From contig OZ026833.1 of assembly GCA_964023205.1 (NCBI GenBank), positions 1,146,176-1,210,175 on the forward strand: a stretch of 64,000 bases of DNA, given 5' to 3'. The translations under genes were made by a program, and so were the position numbers. Below the pieces are notes generated by a model. The model worked only from the letters and a program-made list of their open reading frames with translations. It searched no databases and was not told the DNA's origin. Positions 27,501 to 33,860 of the stretch are shown here, piece by piece. How positions within the stretch are numbered: position 1 is the first letter of the stretch; each line of letters starts with the position of its first letter. Source of the stretch: Lutraria lutraria. Its lineage: Eukaryota; Mollusca; Bivalvia; Venerida; Mactridae.

Positions 27501-30307
27501 GTTCTATGAGCTTTCTAATATTTTCTTTAAGTCTTTCCTGTTTACTTAAAATATTAACTCTTGTTTTCTTCTAGGCAAATATCTCATGCAAATCGTCTGA
27601 CGTTCCTCCACGGAGAATCGTCAAAACTTCTCGTGAGAAAAGTCGGAGATATCAGTTAAGATGTTTGTTCGAGACTTTGGAGCAAGTTGTCTTCAAGTAT
27701 AATAAAGAGATGCAAGCTATGCAGGGCACCGTACCAAAACATCTTATTTTAGATGAAGTAAGTGTATTGGCTTAAAGGGGCATGCCCAGGAACTGCTGTG
27801 TCTTTTTTTTCGTACACCAAAAATGCGTTTATCACTTGTAAAAACAATTATTACCGAAAAGTCAAAGAAGAATGTGCCTTCAAAAATGGCCCTATAACGC
27901 ACGCGTGGGTATTTGTATGTCGGTTTAAATAAAAGGCTTACAAGCCTTTTATTGACGACAACGATATTTCCGATTCGTCTGAGAATTTAACTTAGCGTGT
28001 GCGCTGCCTTTCAAGCAGCAAAACAATGATATTTACCTATAATTGATCGATAGATAAGCTTTATATCGCAAACAATGAACATGACATGAGCAATACTTAC
28101 CATTTCACAGTTTGTTGACATTTTTTTCCGCTTTTGACAGATCCCGAAAGGGTCGAGTTATGAAAATGACGAATATTTTCTAAGGCGTAATCGGCAGGTT
28201 TGGTAAATCTTGAAATGTGTATTTTGAGTCAAATAGCGGGACATTTCGTAAATATTTCACAGGACTTTCATTAATTGATTTAGGCATTCAAATGATACCA
28301 ATTTGATTTATATTCGAGACGCTTCAGTTCCAGGGCATGCCCCTTTAAATCATGAAATTACAGTCTATGAATTAATTATCTAAAGATACTGTTGTTTAAT
28401 GTTTAAATACAAATTTAGATCAATTACTGTCGAGGTTGTTTTAGTATCCACCTCCGAATAAAGTACATACTGTGAATTAAGGCCATTCTTTTAAAATTTG
28501 TCATTGATTGTTCACTAAATTTGTACTGATTGTTTACAGGCTTATGGTCTTATACAAGCTTTGAAACAAAAAAATGAAATCCTAGAAGAATCCCTGGAGG
28601 ATGGAAGATATTGTAAAGAAATACTTGAAGTACAACTTAGTCGACAATCAGGTCAGTGTGGTGAGGATAGATAAAGAAATAACTATGCCCCCTTTCAATG
28701 AAAAGGTGTTATATGCTTTGCACATGTCGATCCATCTGTCCGCAACTGAACCTCGTCTGACCAATTCTTAGAGAACGAGAATCTACAGCTTTGGTTGGCT
28801 GGTTGATTATCACATGTAGATGACCCCTAGTGATTTTTAAGTCAGTATGTTAAAGGTCAACGTCACAGGGGCATCGTGTTACACAGATACTTCTGGTTGA
28901 TTAAGATCAGGACTCCGAAGAAAACGAAAAATTTGCCACTTTGACCGATTTTCAACGTTCCGGACTGATTTATGTGGTAGAAAAGAGTTGAAAAATAGGT
29001 CTATAAAATTAATATTCCATAAGTTTCATTAAGTTTGGTCCAAAATCGCTAAGTATGTGCAAAATGTCACAAACCCGTATTGTATGTTGTTCTGACATTT
29101 CGATGGTCAGAAAAACTTCCCCGATCACGAAGTAAAGTAAGTATAAGATTCATATCTGGGCATAAAATCTATTTGGAATGTTATGTACAGAGAGTGTCAC
29201 TCCTTGATGATGAACAACCGCGATGGATGTATATTTTTGAGATTTCAAAATTATAAGACCCCTGATTAGGGTTTTATGTTGATGACAGTTATTTGTAGAG
29301 AATTGACCAATGATTAATCTATAATGATTTTTTTAGGGTTAATCTGTAAGTTACACCGACTCAGTACACTTAGTACGAAATTTTCGTTATGTCGTAAAGA
29401 ATTTTAAGTCCAGAATTTCCTTCTTATTTTTCACCTCATGAAATAGTGTTTACCACAATGTAAGTTTGAGTTATAATGTAACTTTATGTCATTCAGAAAT
29501 GATTGTGGTTAATTTCACGCGTGTTTCAAGTTTTTGTTATAAAGCTTCATTGCATATTTACAGCATTTTTATTGCTATTTGGAGATTATTGCTTTGACAT
29601 TTAAATTATTCCATATTATGCTATTTTCAGAAGAATTTGTTGACAGGGGCATTCCTGCACCAATAATCAAGAATTTCCTCAAGAGCGTACAACGGACCTC
29701 ATTTCTAGAATACAAGAGAAGTAAAAAAGAGACAAGTAGACATGCAGACTCTGAGGAAGATGATTGTACTTTAGATTTTAAACCATTAGGTCAGTCCAGG
29801 CTTAAAATAAATGAAACATATGATTCAGAGCCAGGCACCAGTGGGAATAATTCTTCCTGTGGAGAACGAGACGCAACTTTAACCAATACAGTAATTTGCT
29901 CAAAAGACTTACAAACAACTGTGGAAGTTCTTGATAAACCAAAGGTTGTGAGTGAAAGTCATGTAGAGACAGTGACTTGTGACCCTCTCAGGAATCAAGC
30001 TACAGTTAGTGCTTGTTCACGTGATATTAGTTCAACTCAGGAGAAGTTTGCGAACAGTGTACCTCAGGTCAGTAAAGATACACCGTTGTCTGAAATGACG
30101 GATAACCCAAGTGATATGACTGTTGATGGATCTATTTATCATCAAATTGAAAACATTGTTGTTAGTGATGATGACGATATTCAGAGTACGACCGGAGATG
30201 CAATGCTAGACTATGAAAATGAATCTGTTCACTCGGAACTTTCAAGTGAAAATGTTGACAACTCTATTAGCAATACTGAACTGCTTCCCGGTGATATCAA
30301 ACATTGA
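3409..30307 (+). CDS. MGA: MGA-like bHLHZ transcription factor, 3' part of gene (18 exons, 5' end outside window)
   Basis: Exons read as 3409-3526, 4855-4928, 5407-8993, 11588-11717, 12381-12548, 13099-13161, 17731-17867, 18891-19046, 19253-19344, 20361-20496, 20908-20961, 21472-21578, 22525-22777, 23413-26094, 26750-26872, 27575-27757, 28540-28651 and 29631-30307. Each boundary has AG/GT, and the phases fit across all 17 junctions with no stop, giving 8,852 coding bases (about 2,949 residues). Seen: a Lys/Ser-rich N-terminal half with AT-hook-like motifs, a Cys-rich block (window residues about 1380-1440), a long Ser/Thr-rich region, and a bHLH-zipper at about 2640-2725. In vertebrates MGA dimerises with MAX through this bHLHZ and scaffolds the PRC1.6 repressor in the nucleus. 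Human MGA has about 3,065 residues, so the size fits. The N-terminal T-box is missing from the window. MGA identity is inferred from motif order and recollection of the family, not from a search. Confidence 0.82.
3527..4854 (+). other. Intron
   Basis: Holds a degenerate repeat around 3926-4260 ('agggcc' ends, 'ttcccctt' interior) and a copy of the 'acaggtttgactgt' palindromic element at 4634-4816. Confidence 0.6.
4634..4816. mobile_element. Palindromic MITE, 'ACAGGTTTGACTGT' family, copy 1
   Basis: Begins with AAACATGTGTTAGTGGCC and ends with TTTGTTCACAAGTTTAACTG. Related copies lie at 12574-12760, 14175-14354 and 17401-17540. The ends are inverted repeats (AAACCTGTG against CACAGGTTT in better-preserved copies), with an interior of 'ctttattgacaggtggcc' phrases. 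It has no coding content. Confidence 0.7.
4855..4928 (+). CDS. MGA: MGA-like gene, exon
   Basis: Acceptor ttttaacag and donor gtagga. Reads NYSPKLTNGKLTGGCIS onward in the frame handed over by the previous exon and leaves one base for the next. Confidence 0.7.
4929..5406 (+). other. Intron
   Basis: Nothing beyond AT-rich sequence and a C-tract near 5240-5262. The in-frame ATG at 5385 lies in the end of this intron and is not a start. Confidence 0.6.
5407..8993 (+). CDS. MGA: MGA-like gene, giant internal exon (1,196 codons)
   Basis: Acceptor atttcag and donor gtaagt. The first third is rich in SPKK, SPTKK and TPRGRKK type Lys/Ser/Pro repeats, with AT-hook-like motifs at 6144-6173 (PKKKRGRSKK) and 6273-6299 (KTPRGRKKN). 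The middle is acidic and Ser-rich, with two SUMO-interaction-like motifs at about 7645-7735 (IVVLSDSEND and VIILSDEEDE). The last third (from about 8000) looks like a folded conserved region: FVSFSCEQALKAH, then LNFRGIPMRMMKYQKML, then a basic KKKRRKLVNYSIRRKN stretch and an acidic tail. Vertebrate MGA also has very large internal exons. Confidence 0.85.
8994..11587 (+). other. Intron
   Basis: AT-rich. I see a short C-tract at 10306-10316 and no convincing repeat element or exon. Small open frames at 10452-10927 lack splice support and resemble nothing I recognise. Confidence 0.6.
11588..11717 (+). CDS. MGA: MGA-like gene, exon
   Basis: Acceptor attacag and donor gtatgt. Encodes a run of Lys (TEKSKKKKKEAK) followed by an acidic segment (MEDDEIDANFSEHYDDVDD). 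The basic run could act as a nuclear localisation signal. Confidence 0.75.
11718..12380 (+). other. Intron
   Basis: AT-rich, with nothing recognisable. Confidence 0.6.
12381..12548 (+). CDS. MGA: MGA-like gene, exon with SUMO consensus and AT-hook-like motif
   Basis: Acceptor attgcag and donor gtaagc. Reads DELAEIQIKQEPVDD onward. IKQEP (12401-12415) fits the psi-K-x-E sumoylation consensus, and KRGRGRTKSRR (about 12446-12478) is AT-hook-like. Confidence 0.8.
12549..13098 (+). other. Intron
   Basis: Contains copy 2 of the palindromic MITE (12574-12760). The rest is unremarkable. Confidence 0.6.
12574..12760. mobile_element. Palindromic MITE, 'ACAGGTTTGACTGT' family, copy 2
   Basis: Starts AGTCAAACCTGTGTTAGCAG and ends TTGTTTACAGGTTTGACTGT, so its ends are clear inverted repeats. 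It begins 26 bases after a splice donor. Confidence 0.75.
13099..13161 (+). CDS. MGA: MGA-like gene, 63-bp exon
   Basis: Acceptor cttacag and donor gtttgt. Reads KVIKSENRKGERAGSETCAEP. Its phase (two bases in, one base out) is what makes the next exon begin with GCRYGC. Confidence 0.7.
13256..13475. mobile_element. MITE with 'ataaGnCCATCCTA' inverted ends
   Basis: Left end TTATAAGACCATCCTAAAAA and right end TTTTTTATAGGATGGCCTTAT are inverted repeats. The interior has a G-run (13331-13346) and 'cattcagacatgtatttgggt'. The element at 31014-31318 shares the ends and the 'gacatgtattttgggt' phrase, so the two are one family. Confidence 0.7.
14175..14354. mobile_element. Palindromic MITE, 'ACAGGTTTGACTGT' family, copy 3
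   Basis: Inverted relative to copies 1 and 2: starts CAATCAAACCTGTGAACAAA and ends GCTAACACAGGTTTTACTGT. Confidence 0.7.
14815..15090 (+). repeat. 34-bp minisatellite, about 8 units
   Basis: The unit is GAATTCTGGATTTTAGCCTC followed by ACCAGACTGGGCCA, with point variants. Each unit carries an EcoRI-type GAATTC, and the array degrades at its left edge. Confidence 0.8.
15470..16665 (+). mobile_element. Modular element with about 150-bp internal tandem repeats ('gtcaaaaactaggtcaccagg' family), copy 1
   Basis: Starts near ATGAGCACTTGTGCTCAGGG and ends near GTCATGTGAGCGAGCCC. The interior is about eight degenerate units of about 150 bp, each with 'gggtcatctggggtcaaaaac', 'taggtcaccaggtcaaatctt' and 'ggatcttcaccaaaccttgt'. 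The same family occurs at 47166-48314, 53876-54836 and 63940-64000. Open frames inside it are by-products of the repeat. Confidence 0.75.
16783..17276 (+). mobile_element. Second modular element, same termini but a different core
   Basis: Begins TTAGCTCTCGTGCTCAAGG and ends GTGAGCAATATAGCGCCATC then TTGGCCCTCTTGTTT, matching the ends of the 47166-48314 element. The interior has two units of about 190 bp ('gcctagagcttag...tagtggacct...') instead of the 150-bp core. Confidence 0.65.
17401..17540. mobile_element. Palindromic MITE, 'ACAGGTTTGACTGT' family, copy 4
   Basis: Starts TACTGTCAATCCTGTAAACG and ends GACACAGGTTTGACTGTAT. It is shorter than the others because of an internal deletion. Confidence 0.7.
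17731..17867 (+). CDS. MGA: MGA-like gene, Cys-rich exon 1
   Basis: Acceptor gattttag and donor gtatgt. Reads GCRYGCICHLCKLSDSG, then CDKEYCRLGCICDSI. The Cys spacing CxxxCxC followed by YCRLGCxC is the most MGA-like stretch in the protein by my recollection of the vertebrate family, and it may bind zinc. Confidence 0.82.
17950..18230 (-). mobile_element. tRNA-derived SINE, minus orientation
   Basis: The reverse complement reads GTAACTCAGCGATCTGGGTT, CGATTCCTGGTCACAGCAGG, with a polymerase III B-box-like GGGTTCGATTCC and an upstream A-box-like segment. The body (CCTCCACATGTGGAGG, TTAGTACTGGTTAGAACAC) matches the + oriented copy at 20065-20235. Confidence 0.75.
18147..18231 (+). repeat. 20-bp minisatellite in a SINE head, 4 units
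   Basis: ACTGAACCATGCCTGTGGTC is repeated four times, nearly perfectly. It expands the very 5' end of the minus-oriented SINE. Confidence 0.9.
18891..19046 (+). CDS. MGA: MGA-like gene, Cys-rich exon 2 with basic tail
   Basis: Acceptor tgtctag and donor gtaaga. Reads SEKPHCKKPGCMLECKC, completing the Cys-rich block, then a strongly basic KRKKKGKVGRKKKP tail that is a likely nuclear localisation signal. Confidence 0.82.
19253..19344 (+). CDS. MGA: MGA-like gene, exon
   Basis: Acceptor ttctcag and donor gtatgt. Reads ELEMSDKEEIINEDGEWEPP onward and ends in a split Lys codon. Confidence 0.75.
19700..20055 (+). repeat. AT-rich minisatellite
   Basis: Alternating 12-14-bp phrases GAATGTTATTTAT, AAAATGTTATCTAA and variants give a higher-order unit of about 24-26 bp, repeated about 14 times. 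Confidence 0.85.
20065..20235 (+). mobile_element. tRNA-derived SINE, plus orientation
   Basis: Head GCGGTCCAGTGGTTAGTACC (A-box-like TGGTTAGTAC) and GTTTGATTCCCGGTCACAGC (B-box-like). The body matches the reverse complement of 17950-18200. Confidence 0.78.
20361..20496 (+). CDS. MGA: MGA-like gene, exon
   Basis: Acceptor tatttag and donor gtaagt. Reads RFTNLPKRQTTYRLAKNL onward and ends KVRRRRS. Confidence 0.78.
20908..20961 (+). CDS. MGA: MGA-like gene, 54-bp exon
   Basis: Acceptor ctttcag and donor gtattt. Reads DQGWEEDWVDKKAPSEPR and is in phase at both ends. Confidence 0.72.
20962..21471 (+). other. Intron
   Basis: AT-rich, with nothing recognisable. Confidence 0.6.
21472..21578 (+). 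CDS. MGA: MGA-like gene, exon ending inside a minisatellite
   Basis: Acceptor tttcacag. Reads LNEFTGVLEISDEEDNYPAD onward. The last 13-14 exonic bases and the donor (CAGTAAGTTATG) form the first unit of the 40-bp array that follows. Confidence 0.75.
21565..22235 (+). repeat. 40-bp minisatellite that copies a splice donor
   Basis: The unit is TATAAACAGTAAGTTATGTC then CTAGAATATAACCTGGTCCA, with about 13 regular units followed by three or four decayed ones. The true exon end and donor is unit 1. Eight later units keep an exact CAGTAAGTTATG donor (21611, 21651, 21691, 21731, 21771, 21811, 21851, 21931). Four have CACTAAGT and so lose the GT (21891, 21971, 22011, 22051). Confidence 0.92.
22525..22777 (+). 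CDS. MGA: MGA-like gene, exon
   Basis: Acceptor tcttcag and donor gtaatt. Basic N-terminal part, then DVIDLDSDSEN (SUMO-interaction-like, about 22619-22651) and LIKMEKE (psi-K-x-E, about 22756-22776). Confidence 0.8.
22778..23412 (+). other. Intron
   Basis: Contains an inverted repeat at 23201-23311. The preceding 'gcgcatgcgcagt' stretch (about 23106-23118) is an unusual GC-rich palindrome in AT-rich surroundings. Confidence 0.6.
23201..23311. repeat. Inverted repeat, about 35-bp arms
   Basis: ACATGTCTGACAG...CAGTGAATTGTCAACT is mirrored by AAGTTGACAATTTTACTGTC then AGACATGT. It could be a MITE or a foldback remnant. Confidence 0.7.
23413..26094 (+). CDS. MGA: MGA-like gene, second giant exon (894 codons)
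   Basis: Acceptor atttcag and donor gtaaat. Near its start lies a conserved-looking folded segment (residues about 27-115 of the exon: IKLLEIMSNCNWEIDRTNML, then VSWGAYVLDFLPKADVPALI) and a Lys-rich helix-forming segment. Then follow about 500 residues of Ser/Thr/Pro/Gln/Val-rich, probably disordered sequence, and an acidic C-terminal part with sumoylation-like IKIE (about 25807) and VKEE (about 25894). Confidence 0.85.
26095..26749 (+). other. Intron
   Basis: Bases 26232-26420 look like a fragment of a dispersed repeat ('ctgtctgtcccaaaccgtttctg', 'aaggtcatggtcacacttgg'). The rest is AT-rich. Confidence 0.5.
26750..26872 (+). CDS. MGA: MGA-like gene, exon
   Basis: Acceptor gtttcag and donor gtaatt. 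Reads DSDVDIMTYDLQAMLASGKR onward, ending NKKLKLDE just before the bHLH. Confidence 0.78.
26873..27574 (+). other. Intron
   Basis: Carries the TIR element at 27197-27393. Otherwise AT-rich. Confidence 0.6.
27197..27393. mobile_element. MITE with 'TACTGTAG...TTCATTTATTTTCG' inverted ends
   Basis: Left end TACTGTAGTTCATTTATTTT and right end AAAATTAATGATTCCACAGT are imperfect inverted repeats, with a further internal pair ('ttttcgtggttt' against 'atccacgtcgaaaa'). I recall this palindrome type as common in bivalve introns. Confidence 0.75.
27575..27757 (+). CDS. MGA: MGA-like gene, bHLH basic region, helix 1, loop and start of helix 2
   Basis: Acceptor cttctag and donor gtaagt. TSREKSRRYQLRCLFETLEQ gives a basic region keeping Glu-9 and Arg-12/13 of the bHLH consensus but Lys where E-box binders usually have His-5. 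VPKHLILDE begins helix 2. Confidence 0.85.
27758..28539 (+). other. Intron splitting helix 2
   Basis: Mostly filled by a TTAA-flanked TIR element (27772-28349). Confidence 0.6.
27772..28349. mobile_element. TIR element bordered by TTAA
   Basis: The left end TTAAAGGGGCATGCCCAGGA continues ACTG. The right end is its near-perfect inverse, CAGTTCCAGGGCATGCCCCT then TTAA. TTAA at both borders would fit a piggyBac-type target duplication. It lies 15 bases inside the intron, just after the donor. Confidence 0.75.
28540..28651 (+). CDS. MGA: MGA-like gene, rest of helix 2 and leucine zipper
   Basis: Acceptor tttacag and donor gtcagt. AYGLIQALKQKNEILEESLE onward has Leu/Ile at heptad spacing, fitting the zipper through which MGA pairs with MAX. 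Confidence 0.82.
28652..29630 (+). other. Intron
   Basis: Bases 28680-28880 resemble a dispersed repeat fragment ('tatgccccctttcaatgaaaa', 'ggtcaacgtcacagggg'). Nothing else recognised. Confidence 0.5.
29631..30307 (+). CDS. MGA: MGA-like gene, terminal coding exon
   Basis: Acceptor attttcag. Reads EFVDRGIPAPIIKNFLKS onward for 225 codons to TGA at 30305-30307. The tail is acidic and Ser-rich, with a SUMO-interaction-like IENIVVSDDDD at about 30145-30177. Confidence 0.85.
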
Positions 30308-30870
30308 AATTCTGGTTTTCACTGGCTTGGTTCTCATTATAAGCACGGTCCCCGGTGGATGCAATAATACAAATGTATACATCTCACTAGCTGACCTGGT
30401 TTCTAGTGAAAAGATCTCATACAAGTTTATAAGCAAATATGTTAATGAATACTTTATAATACACAGTACATTTTAAAATGAATATGCATATTTATGAACA
30501 TAAATTAGGTATGATTGAAGGATTATGGTAATGTCGTCTGAATGATTAATTAACCATGTTACACTTTATAGTTTTATTGGGGGGTCTGAATCGAAAACCT
30601 GACTCTGTCGGACAATCTTGTGTATCTGATTGGTTAAGTCAATTTTAAGAACATGTAGAAATCACTAATTGGGGGACTGAGTGATGAGGTCTGGTCTACC
30701 AGACAGTGATATTGAGGTTTTATTAAGATCTTCATTTGTGGTGTTGTAATTTCATTCATATTTTATCTGAAAAATTATAATATAACAAAATATAAACTAA
30801 AAATATTTTCAAATAATGTTGTGGAAAATACTGCATGATAATTAATAAACTGCTTTAATTTTTTGTGCTT
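30308..30870 (+). other. Probable 3' UTR of the MGA-like gene
   Basis: Follows the TGA. The first plausible polyadenylation hexamer AATAAA is at 30844-30849. The transcript end is inferred from that hexamer only. Confidence 0.45.
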
Positions 30871-32177
30871 AAACCCGAGTTACAAAAAACTTGTAACCGA
30901 TTAAATATAAGGATTTAATTTTTACGAATGTATTGAGATGGCACTGATACTATGCTTATATCTTACTGGTTTAAGTTATAATCGTCTGCTTCTCAAAAAT
31001 ATGATCTTACATCTTAGGCCATCCTTATAAAAATATTTTGTTTCCGGTAACGTCTGTTCGGCAAGAAGGCCCCTATCCCACTAATTTTGGCCTCTCGGGT
31101 AAAAAAAATATTTTTCAAATAAAAAAAGCATTCTGACATGTATTTTGGGTTTGTTATGAACATTAAATTGTTTAAGTTCAAACTTTATTTATTTGGAATA
31201 GTATATAAACATGTTAAACATTAGCTATGAATAGCTATTTACCGACACAATAAAGTGCTTTCTTGGGCCTAACAGAATTGTAACCACAAACAAACATTTA
31301 TATATGGATGGCCTTATTGAGAGTTTCTAAAGTTTGTTCTGTTTCCATTATTTTGACCCTTAATAATAAGGGCTTGATGTGTAAGAATTATTGATATAGG
31401 GGTTGGGGTTATAAACCAGGATGTAGCACAAGACTTCAACAGACAATCACTAGATGATATTACTTTCAAGGTTAAATTACCCCTAGTCATGTTGGGAATT
31501 TGTCAATTTTAGAAAATATGACAGTAAAACAAACAGTGTTTAACATCAGTAAGGCCGTACGAGGCACTTAATTGTTTGCTTCATTTTAACTTAACTGTCC
31601 AGTGCTCATGGGTAACCCACTGGGATTGACATGCCCCCCCTCCCTTGTTTCAAATATGATTTGTAAATCAGAAAAGACAAAATGACACACTTAAGTAATC
31701 CAGAGTCAAATCAAATCGGAATTATCTGCTTAATCTGGGTCTCCATCCAGTAACTTTCGTCTACAGAATTAATCTCTAATAGCTGGAATAACCAAAGTGG
31801 GATTATTCCAGTTGATTCAAATTTCTCCAGATGTTGTTTCTTCCTTATATAGATGTATAGATTTGTTAATGCTTTGTTCCTATGTTGAATGTAAATTGAT
31901 TTTTTGTTTTTGTACACTATTCTATGTATGTTCATTTCTTAAAATTGAATATAATGATATTAAAGAACTATGAAAGACAACTGATCGCTTGTATTATTTA
32001 TTTAGAAAAAAAATGAAGAGTATAAGTAGTGTTAATGGGGCTATAATATTCCCACCCTATGAGTCCTATGTCCCTTTTTTCCACTGAGTCCTACGTCCCT
32101 CCATATTTCCTCGAACAAACGTGAGTCCCGCGTCCTGCCTTAAAAATGGCCTGAATCCCGTATCCCAAAAGGGGGTA
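30871..32177. other. Intergenic region between the MGA-like gene and the array
   Basis: Contains the TIR element at 31014-31318, a C-run near 31636, and at 32040-32170 a low-complexity set of 'gagtcctatgtccc / gagtcctacgtccc / gagtcccgcgtcc' repeats. Array homology starts abruptly at about 32178 (CAGCCACGTTAATGTTG). Confidence 0.55.
31014..31318. mobile_element. MITE, same family as 13256-13475
   Basis: Left TTAGGCCATCCTTATAAAAA and right TATATATGGATGGCCTTA form inverted ends. The interior shares 'ttctgacatgtattttgggt' with 13256-13475. Confidence 0.65.
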
Positions 32178-32395
32178 TAACAGCCACGTTAATGTTGATC
32201 TGGTCCCAGGTATGCACCACATCATTATTAAGAACACCATATTGTATTATACTCCACTCCTATAAGCAAAGTAAATCTCTCATGACAGTAAAATCCTTGA
32301 CCAATAAGATTATGTAAAGAATAGTATTTTATAATGATGAGAAAATACACAAGTTACGTCAAACAAACTGCAATATGCAGTATCCCAGAACCTAC

Positions 32396-32401
32396 TTTAT
32401 T
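32396..32401 (-). terminator. AATAAA overlapping the stop codon (array gene A; conserved in most copies)
   Basis: On the minus strand the last codons read AAA TAA AG, so the stop TAA is part of an AATAAA hexamer. The same arrangement holds at 35173, 37940, 40710, 43477, 50175, 56681 and 59440. Gene F (46245) ends in TGA, giving AATGAA, and gene H (52960) has GATAAA. If used, the 3' UTR would be only tens of bases. Confidence 0.5.
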
Positions 32402-33658
32402 TTGTACACACGGCACATGTTAGCTCCCGGCCCTTAACGTAAGGTGGACACGGTAAAGAGCCGCACATTGCTTCAGTAAAATAAAACAGTTTGCCATTAT
32501 CACTTTTAGCAGAGTTGGCCAAAGCTTCTGGTTTTTCATCAAGACAGACGAACTCCGTAGCAGCGTTGTGGTCATCATAACCACCAACTAGGTAACCTTG
32601 ATATTCCAAGGTCCATCCCGCATAGCAAAGATTTCTCCCTGGTATCATAAGCACAGTTGGTCTGTTCGTGTAGCAGACACAACATGGCGCATCCTTGTCC
32701 TTGATGTCATTTCCAACGAATTTCTGTTGATTTCGGTAATGAAACTCGTACTCAGTTCCATAAACTTTAGCTGATGCTTGTTCAGCATCCTCATAATTAT
32801 TCCAGATTGGTTCTTCAGGCAGACACAAATTTGTGGTCGCAGCTCCTTTGCTGGTGTAATGCGATCCCGCTGCAAACCCTTTATACACGATATCTGACCC
32901 ATTTCCGGGACACGTGGTACGGCCCCATCGAATATAGGTTGTTCCTCCTGTGACGGTTGGTACGGATTTTGTACTCTCTTCAAGAAGACTTAGCCTGGAT
33001 TGGATATCCTGTATGTTCTCATGATCTTCTTTTCTTAAATCTGGAAATGTTAAATGGTTAAATTTTGTGATCACTGGACGTATTACGTCGTGCATAGAAT
33101 GTGTATATATTTATTAAATATACACATGTACATGTATGTTACATTGCAAACCAATATTAATTAGACTGCCTCTTCTGAGCATTGTTGCTTCTTTGCATTT
33201 GTATTTCAGTTGGTGCTGTTGAATTAGTCAGTCGTCTTTTTTTTCTTTAAGTCAATGATTCAGTCTACGTGATCTTTTTTTAACATTGTAGTGTTTGAAC
33301 ATTCTTAGTAGTCTGTATTTCCATCATTGTGTGCAAGAAATGCTTGCAAACTGACCTTCATGTTGTAGACATGAATTGCACATACATTTCTTGTTGCATG
33401 ATTTCTTTGAAATAATAGTATACAAAACAAAAGGAAAATGTATAAAATTGTACCTAATGTTTTCCTTAGCTTTGTTTCCACAGAAAATAAACTCTCACGA
33501 TTCTTCTCTTGTTCTAAATCTAATCTGACCAAATCCTTCATCACTTTGAACTCATAATCATACCTCGATGTGCACACCGGTTCATTGGCTTCTAAACCGA
33601 AGTTCAATGAAAACAAAGATAGAACAATAAGCCACACAAAGCGTTGTCTGAGCGCCAT
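32397..33658 (-). CDS. Array gene A: secreted short-chain collagen C4-like protein
   Basis: Exon 1 is 33454-33658 and exon 2 is 32397-33040, with GT-AG on the minus strand joining G|AT; 282 residues. Residues 1-22 (MALRQRFVWLIVLSLFSLNF) are a signal peptide; about 35-95 are charged heptad-like sequence, a probable short coiled coil broken by the intron; about 100 onward is the TGGTTYIRWGRTTCPG...GRELTCAVC domain with 11 Cys and one NGS glycosylation sequon. This domain is widespread in sponges, cnidarians and molluscs and is usually named short-chain collagen C4-like from sponge spongin. There is no Gly-X-Y segment. Its function is unknown; an extracellular, trimer-forming role is inferred. 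Variable patch type Y (VYGTEYEFHYRNQQKF); the tail CTK is unique in the array. An ATG 17 codons upstream (33707-33709) is in frame but would mask the signal peptide. Confidence 0.82.
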
Positions 33659-33860
33659 GTCGTAAGAACAAGAGTGTATTTCAACACCCCGGATGTATCT
33701 TGTTGACACAGATTATTGTCACAAATCTGTTCAAATCCACATGTACTACAAGTACTACTCATCTACACATCACGTGACACCCTCATTACTACAAGCACCA
33801 TATATTATGCACAATATAACTACATGATTACGTTTACGTGAATAAATCTTTTTAAGACGT
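33659..33860 (-). promoter_or_regulatory. Array promoter region with conserved CACGTG E-box (gene A shown)
   Basis: CACGTG at 33771-33776, inside TCACGTGAC, lies 113 bp upstream of the ATG. The equivalent sites are 36526 (B), 39295 (C), 42063 (D), 44832 (E), 48762 (F), 51536 (G), 55283 (H) and 58029 (I), each 107 bp upstream. A to E and I have TCACGTGAC; F, G and H have CCACGTGAC. AT-rich TATA-like stretches lie at about 33795-33810 and, in most other copies, as TATATATA about 195 bp upstream. The start site is not determined. Confidence 0.5.

Noticed and set aside
32397..33658. C1q or true collagen identity for the array proteins
   Set aside because: There is no Gly-X-Y run, and the RWGRTTCPG / GRELTCAVC motifs are not those of a C1q jelly-roll domain.
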